A DNA stretch of 25,347 bases from CAZPAN01 sp964428485 (GTDB lineage: Bacteria > Actinomycetota > Coriobacteriia > Coriobacteriales > CADBOM01): assembly GCA_964428485.1 (NCBI GenBank), contig CAYRYP010000013.1, positions 1-25,347 of the forward strand. Direction: 5' to 3'. Position 1 is the stretch's first letter. Every line of letters begins with the position of its first letter. The notes beneath the pieces are model-generated. The model was not told the origin of the DNA, did not search any database, and saw only the letters and a program-made list of their open reading frames with translations. Positions 22,462 to 25,347 of the stretch are shown piece by piece. The position numbers and the translations under genes are program-made.

Positions 22462-23561
22462 GGAGCAGCGTGGTGAGACTCACGCTCCCGAGCGGCAGTG
22501 GCTATGACATAAGGGTCGGAAGCGGCGTCAACGCCAAGCTCGGCGAGCATCTTGCATCGATCACCGATATAAGATCCGTGGCTCTGATCGCAGACTCCAA
22601 TGTCGCTCCGCGCTACGCGCAGTCAGTCTCCGATGTCCTGGAGGACGCGGGGTTCGCTGTGGCCACCTTTGCGTTTGAGGCGGGGGAGGCGTCCAAGTCG
22701 ATGTCGCAGGTTGAGGCCCTCCACGCCTCGCTCGCGGAATACCGCTTCTCGCGCGACTCGGTCGTCGTGGCGCTCGGCGGTGGCGTGACCGGCGACCTCG
22801 CCGGGTTCGTCGCCTCCACCTACATGCGCGGCATCCCCTTCGTGCAGGTTCCCACAACACTGCTCTCGATGCTGGACTCCTCCGTCGGGGGTAAGAATGG
22901 CGTCAACGTGGCGGGCATCAAGAACCTCGTGGGCAACTTCGCGCAGCCCATCTATGTCTCAGCCGACATCGATCTTCTCGAGAGCCTCCCCTTGATAGAG
23001 TGGAGATGTGGTTTTGGGGAGATGGCTAAGTCGGCGATCATCGACTCGCTCGACTTCTCCACATGGCTCTTCGACGCCGCCCCGAGCCTCGTATCCCATG
23101 ACCCCGATAAGCTCAGAGAGGCCATCGCCAAAACGATAGCCTTCAAGGCGCGCGTGGTGGTGGCAGACGAGCACGAGTCGTCGATGCGCAAGTGCCTCAA
23201 CTACGGGCACACCCTTGCTCATGCGATAGAGGCTGTATCGGAGTCTCCCAAGGTACTGCACGGTATTGCCGTGGCCGAGGGGATGCGCTTTGCGGCGAGC
23301 CTTGCCACCGAGATCTCCGGTACCGAGCCAGGGTTCGAGGAGGCGCAGGACTCCCTTCTGAGCGCCTTGGGCATCGAGCCGCTTGGCAGGAGCTTTCCGG
23401 TGGACGATCTCATGGATCGGATGGTTCACGACAAAAAGTCGGACGGGCGGACGCTCAGCTTCGTGCTCGCCAGGTCTGCCGGCGATTGGTCTGTCCAGAG
23501 CCTCGACCCTGCGGTGGTGCGCGCGCATTTGGAGAAGTGGTACTCGAGAAGCGGGAGCTGA
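22458..23561 (+). CDS. aroB: 3-dehydroquinate synthase
   Basis: 367 residues. It cyclises DAHP to 3-dehydroquinate, using NAD+ and a divalent metal. Seen: LIADSNVAPRYA, FEAGEASKSM, GGGVTGDLAGFVASTYMRG, VPTTLLSMLDSSVGGKNGVN, and the metal ligands Glu188 (GFGEMAKSAI), His251 (LNYGHTLAHAIE) and His268 (LHGIAVAEGM). All key residues are present. The start codon overlaps aroK by 4 nt; aroQ follows 2 nt after its stop. Confidence 0.96.
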   Translation: MRSSVVRLTLPSGSGYDIRVGSGVNAKLGEHLASITDIRSVALIADSNVAPRYAQSVSDVLEDAGFAVATFAFEAGEASKSMSQVEALHASLAEYRFSRDSVVVALGGGVTGDLAGFVASTYMRGIPFVQVPTTLLSMLDSSVGGKNGVNVAGIKNLVGNFAQPIYVSADIDLLESLPLIEWRCGFGEMAKSAIIDSLDFSTWLFDAAPSLVSHDPDKLREAIAKTIAFKARVVVADEHESSMRKCLNYGHTLAHAIEAVSESPKVLHGIAVAEGMRFAASLATEISGTEPGFEEAQDSLLSALGIEPLGRSFPVDDLMDRMVHDKKSDGRTLSFVLARSAGDWSVQSLDPAVVRAHLEKWYSRSGS

Positions 23562-23563
23562 TC

Positions 23564-24046
23564 ATGCACAAGATTTCGATCCTCATCGTCAACGGTCCGA
23601 ACCTCAATCTCCTGGGGGAGCGCAACCCCACGTTCTACGGGTCGAACACCCTCGAGGAGATCAACGAATACATAAAGAACAGCCTCACCGGCATAGAGCT
23701 GCGCATGGCGGAGTACGGGATCAACACCAGCATCAGTGTCTCGTTCTACCAGTCGAACCACGAGGGCGCCCTCATCGACTGCATTCAGCACGCACGAAAG
23801 GTCTACGACGGCATCGTGTTTAACCCCGGGGCCTACACGCACTACTCCTACGCTCTGCACGATGCGGTGGAGTCGATCTCTATCCCCGTTGTAGAGGTGC
23901 ATCTGAGCGACATCTCCAACCGCGATGATTTCAGGAGGATCTCTGTCATAGCGCCCGCGTGCATCGGTCAGATCAAGGGTCTCGGGCGCAAGGGGTATGT
24001 GGATGCCATCGAGATGCTCGTGGCCAACATCACCGACACCCGCTGA
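23564..24046 (+). CDS. aroQ: Type II 3-dehydroquinate dehydratase
   Basis: 160 residues, slightly longer than the usual 145-150. It dehydrates 3-dehydroquinate to 3-dehydroshikimate, forming dodecamers in known members. The signature NGPNLNLLGERNPTFYG contains Arg20 and the catalytic Tyr25 on the flexible lid. SNHEGALID, FNPGAYTHYS with catalytic His93, and EVHLSDISNRDDFR with Arg124 complete the active site. ATG 23564 has GGGAG (23552-23556) 7 nt upstream and gives the family N-terminus; the open frame continues far upstream inside aroB but is a shadow. The extra length is a longer helix region around residues 31-55. Confidence 0.95.
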   Translation: MHKISILIVNGPNLNLLGERNPTFYGSNTLEEINEYIKNSLTGIELRMAEYGINTSISVSFYQSNHEGALIDCIQHARKVYDGIVFNPGAYTHYSYALHDAVESISIPVVEVHLSDISNRDDFRRISVIAPACIGQIKGLGRKGYVDAIEMLVANITDTR

Positions 24047-24106
24047 GACCACGACCTACTGAGGGTGCGCATCGCCCATGACCGCCAGGCTGGTCCACAC
24101 TCGCGC

Positions 24107-24112
24107 TACAAT
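24107..24112 (+). promoter_or_regulatory. -10 element for the Xaa-Pro peptidase gene
   Basis: TACAAT (5/6) followed by CG, 48 nt upstream of ATG 24160, in the 113-nt space after aroQ. No clear -35. The peptidase may therefore be transcribed both from the aro operon and from this site. Confidence 0.4.
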
Positions 24113-24159
24113 CGCCTTGAAGACAACGTCGTCAAACAGGGAACGCGAGGCGGTTGTAT

Positions 24160-25275
24160 ATGAATCGGAGACTTACGAGCCTGCGCACGCGGCTCGATCA
24201 GCTGGGACTGGACGCTTGGTACTGCAGGCACACTCCCAACATCAGGTGGCTCACCGGTTTCGAGGGGGTCTTCGACGAGGAGGAGGCCCATCTCGTCCTC
24301 GTGACCGCCCAGAGCGCGTTGCTCCACACCGACGGTAGGTACTCGGAGGCCATGAGATCGCGCAAGGAATCCGGCTCCTTTGCGGAGGACATCTCGATAA
24401 GCGACGAGAGAATCTCGCATGCCACCTTCGCCGCGCGGGAGCTGGCCTTGGCGCTGGACGGCCACATCCGCATCGGAGTGGAGAATTCGATCAAGCTAGG
24501 GGAGTATCGCAAATTTGAATCCGAGCTATCCGAAGCTGGTCTTGACTATGAGATCGTCGGCGTAGACGACCCCATCATCGAGCTGAGAGCGGTGAAGGAC
24601 GCCTCCGAGATCGAAGCCATGCGCCGTGCCCAGGAGATCACCGACCGCGCTTTTGCCGATCTTCTGGGATGGATCTGCCCAGGTATGACCGAGCTCGAGG
24701 TTGCCAACGAGATGGAGTACCGAATGCGCGCGGACGGCGCACAGGGTCTAGCTTTTTCCTCAATCGTCGCCAGCGGACCAAACTCTGCGATGCCCCATGC
24801 GATCCCCTCCGACAGGAGGCTGGAGAAAGGTGACTTGGTTGTCATCGACTTCGGCGCGGCCTGGGGTGATTATCGTTCCGACATGACCAGGACGATCGCG
24901 ATCTCGGAGCCCGAGCCTGAGCTGAAGAGGATATACGACACGGTTCTTCGAGCACATGAGGAGTGCAAGGAGATGATCCGCGCCGGGGTCTTTGCGCGAA
25001 ACGTCCATGAGCTCGCCGAGAACATCATCGCCGATGCTGGCTACAAAGGCAGGTTCACCCACTCGCTTGGCCACGGCGTGGGCATCAGCATCCACGAGAA
25101 CCCGGTGCTTTCCGCCAGGGCAGAGGGCCCGCTCGAGGCGGGCAACGTCGTCACCGTTGAGCCTGGGATATACGTGCCTGGCCTCGGCGGCGTACGTATC
25201 GAGGACTTTGGCGCGGTCACCGCGGATGGCTTTGACGCGTTCACCCGTAGCCCACACGAGCTCCAGGTGGTTTGA
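24160..25275 (+). CDS. M24-family Xaa-Pro peptidase (aminopeptidase P / PepQ type)
   Basis: 371 residues with the pita-bread fold. The N-terminal creatinase-like domain (about 1-135) is followed by the catalytic domain with five metal ligands: Asp230 and Asp241 (VVIDFGAAWGDYRSDMTRT), His305 (HSLGHGVGISIHE), Glu334 (VTVEPGIYVPG) and Glu348 (GVRIEDFGAV). His213 lies in MPHAIPSD. It removes or splits residues at a following proline; whether it acts on dipeptides or longer peptides is not decidable. ATG 24160 is preferred over TTG 24154; the ribosome-binding site is weak (GAGG, 24147-24150). Placement after aroQ matches the yqhS-yqhT-efp cluster of Bacillus, so efp is expected just downstream. 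Confidence 0.92.
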   Translation: MNRRLTSLRTRLDQLGLDAWYCRHTPNIRWLTGFEGVFDEEEAHLVLVTAQSALLHTDGRYSEAMRSRKESGSFAEDISISDERISHATFAARELALALDGHIRIGVENSIKLGEYRKFESELSEAGLDYEIVGVDDPIIELRAVKDASEIEAMRRAQEITDRAFADLLGWICPGMTELEVANEMEYRMRADGAQGLAFSSIVASGPNSAMPHAIPSDRRLEKGDLVVIDFGAAWGDYRSDMTRTIAISEPEPELKRIYDTVLRAHEECKEMIRAGVFARNVHELAENIIADAGYKGRFTHSLGHGVGISIHENPVLSARAEGPLEAGNVVTVEPGIYVPGLGGVRIEDFGAVTADGFDAFTRSPHELQVV

Positions 25276-25337
25276 TAACTCTCAAACTGCCTACCCCGCT
25301 TTACTAAGGCAAATACCTTATGGTTTGAGCGCTGTTA
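25276..25337. repeat. Imperfect inverted repeat after the peptidase gene
   Basis: TAAC (25276-25279) faces GTTA (25334-25337), CTCAAAC (25281-25287) is the perfect complement of GTTTGAG (25323-25329), and TAAGG faces CCTTA inside. There is no T-run within the window, which ends 10 nt later. It could be a leader fold for the next gene or an operator. Confidence 0.35.
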
Positions 25338-25347
25338 TCGGCACTAC

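Noticed and set aside
23192..23563. Extended aroQ frame inside aroB
   Set aside because: The upstream part is the out-of-frame shadow of aroB and lacks homology; aroQ begins at ATG 23564.
1..25347. CRISPR arrays, tRNA or rRNA genes, insertion sequences and prophage genes
   Set aside because: None seen: no repeat-spacer pattern, no cloverleaf with a T-loop, no transposase, integrase or phage structural genes.

Overview
This is a high-GC chromosomal segment that looks like a class Coriobacteriia (Actinomycetota) core-genome region, of the Atopobium/Olsenella/Collinsella kind. The basis is gene content and order, the strong use of AGG for Arg, Gram-positive type cell-wall anchoring, and a mixture of Firmicutes-like synteny (hisS-aspS, rarA, AI-2E-alaS-ruvX-mltG, yqeG-aroE, aroQ-pepQ) with actinobacterial base composition. 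The genus cannot be fixed from sequence alone. All convincing genes lie on the + strand. The sequence is a scaffold with two 100-N gaps (1838-1937 and 15469-15568).

Layout. Positions 1-1837 hold the 3' part of gatB (Asp/Glu-tRNA amidotransferase) and a DUF47/PhoU-like phosphate-transport accessory gene. After gap 1 comes a 902-residue LPXTG surface protein with a fibro-slime domain, an InlB-type repeat and two DUF11-like repeats (2042-4750). Next are hisS and aspS, each with its own extended -10 promoter; aspS has a GNRA-capped leader hairpin and a strong intrinsic terminator. A small toxin-antitoxin cassette follows (RelB/DinJ-type antitoxin plus PIN toxin, 8306-9068), then a 371-nt stretch without protein genes. 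That stretch holds a promoter, a self-complementary rod-shaped RNA of about 197 nt with its own terminator (my best 6S RNA candidate) and a LacI-like palindrome just upstream of rarA. After rarA come an orphan, degenerate MoaE-like protein, a DUF948 membrane protein, an AI-2E-family permease, and alaS, which gap 2 interrupts.

The right half begins with ruvX, mltG and yqeG and then a shikimate-pathway operon: aroE, a short A24 prepilin peptidase, aroC, aroK, aroB and aroQ. Most junctions overlap by 4 nt or are separated by 1-2 nt. An Xaa-Pro peptidase follows and efp is expected just outside the window. Three TTCCAAA-type repeats at exact 11-bp spacing lie upstream of aroE and look like an OmpR/PhoB-family binding array.

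Functionally the window combines translation (GatB, HisRS, AspRS, AlaRS), replication and recombination maintenance (RarA, RuvX), envelope functions (surface adhesin-like protein, MltG, AI-2E permease, A24 peptidase) and chorismate synthesis. The least explained elements are the structured RNA upstream of rarA, the orphan MoaE-like protein, the aroE repeat array and the aspS leader hairpin. Gap 2 is almost certainly an assembly artefact: its flanks share an exact 55-nt overlap and alaS is intact once they are merged.
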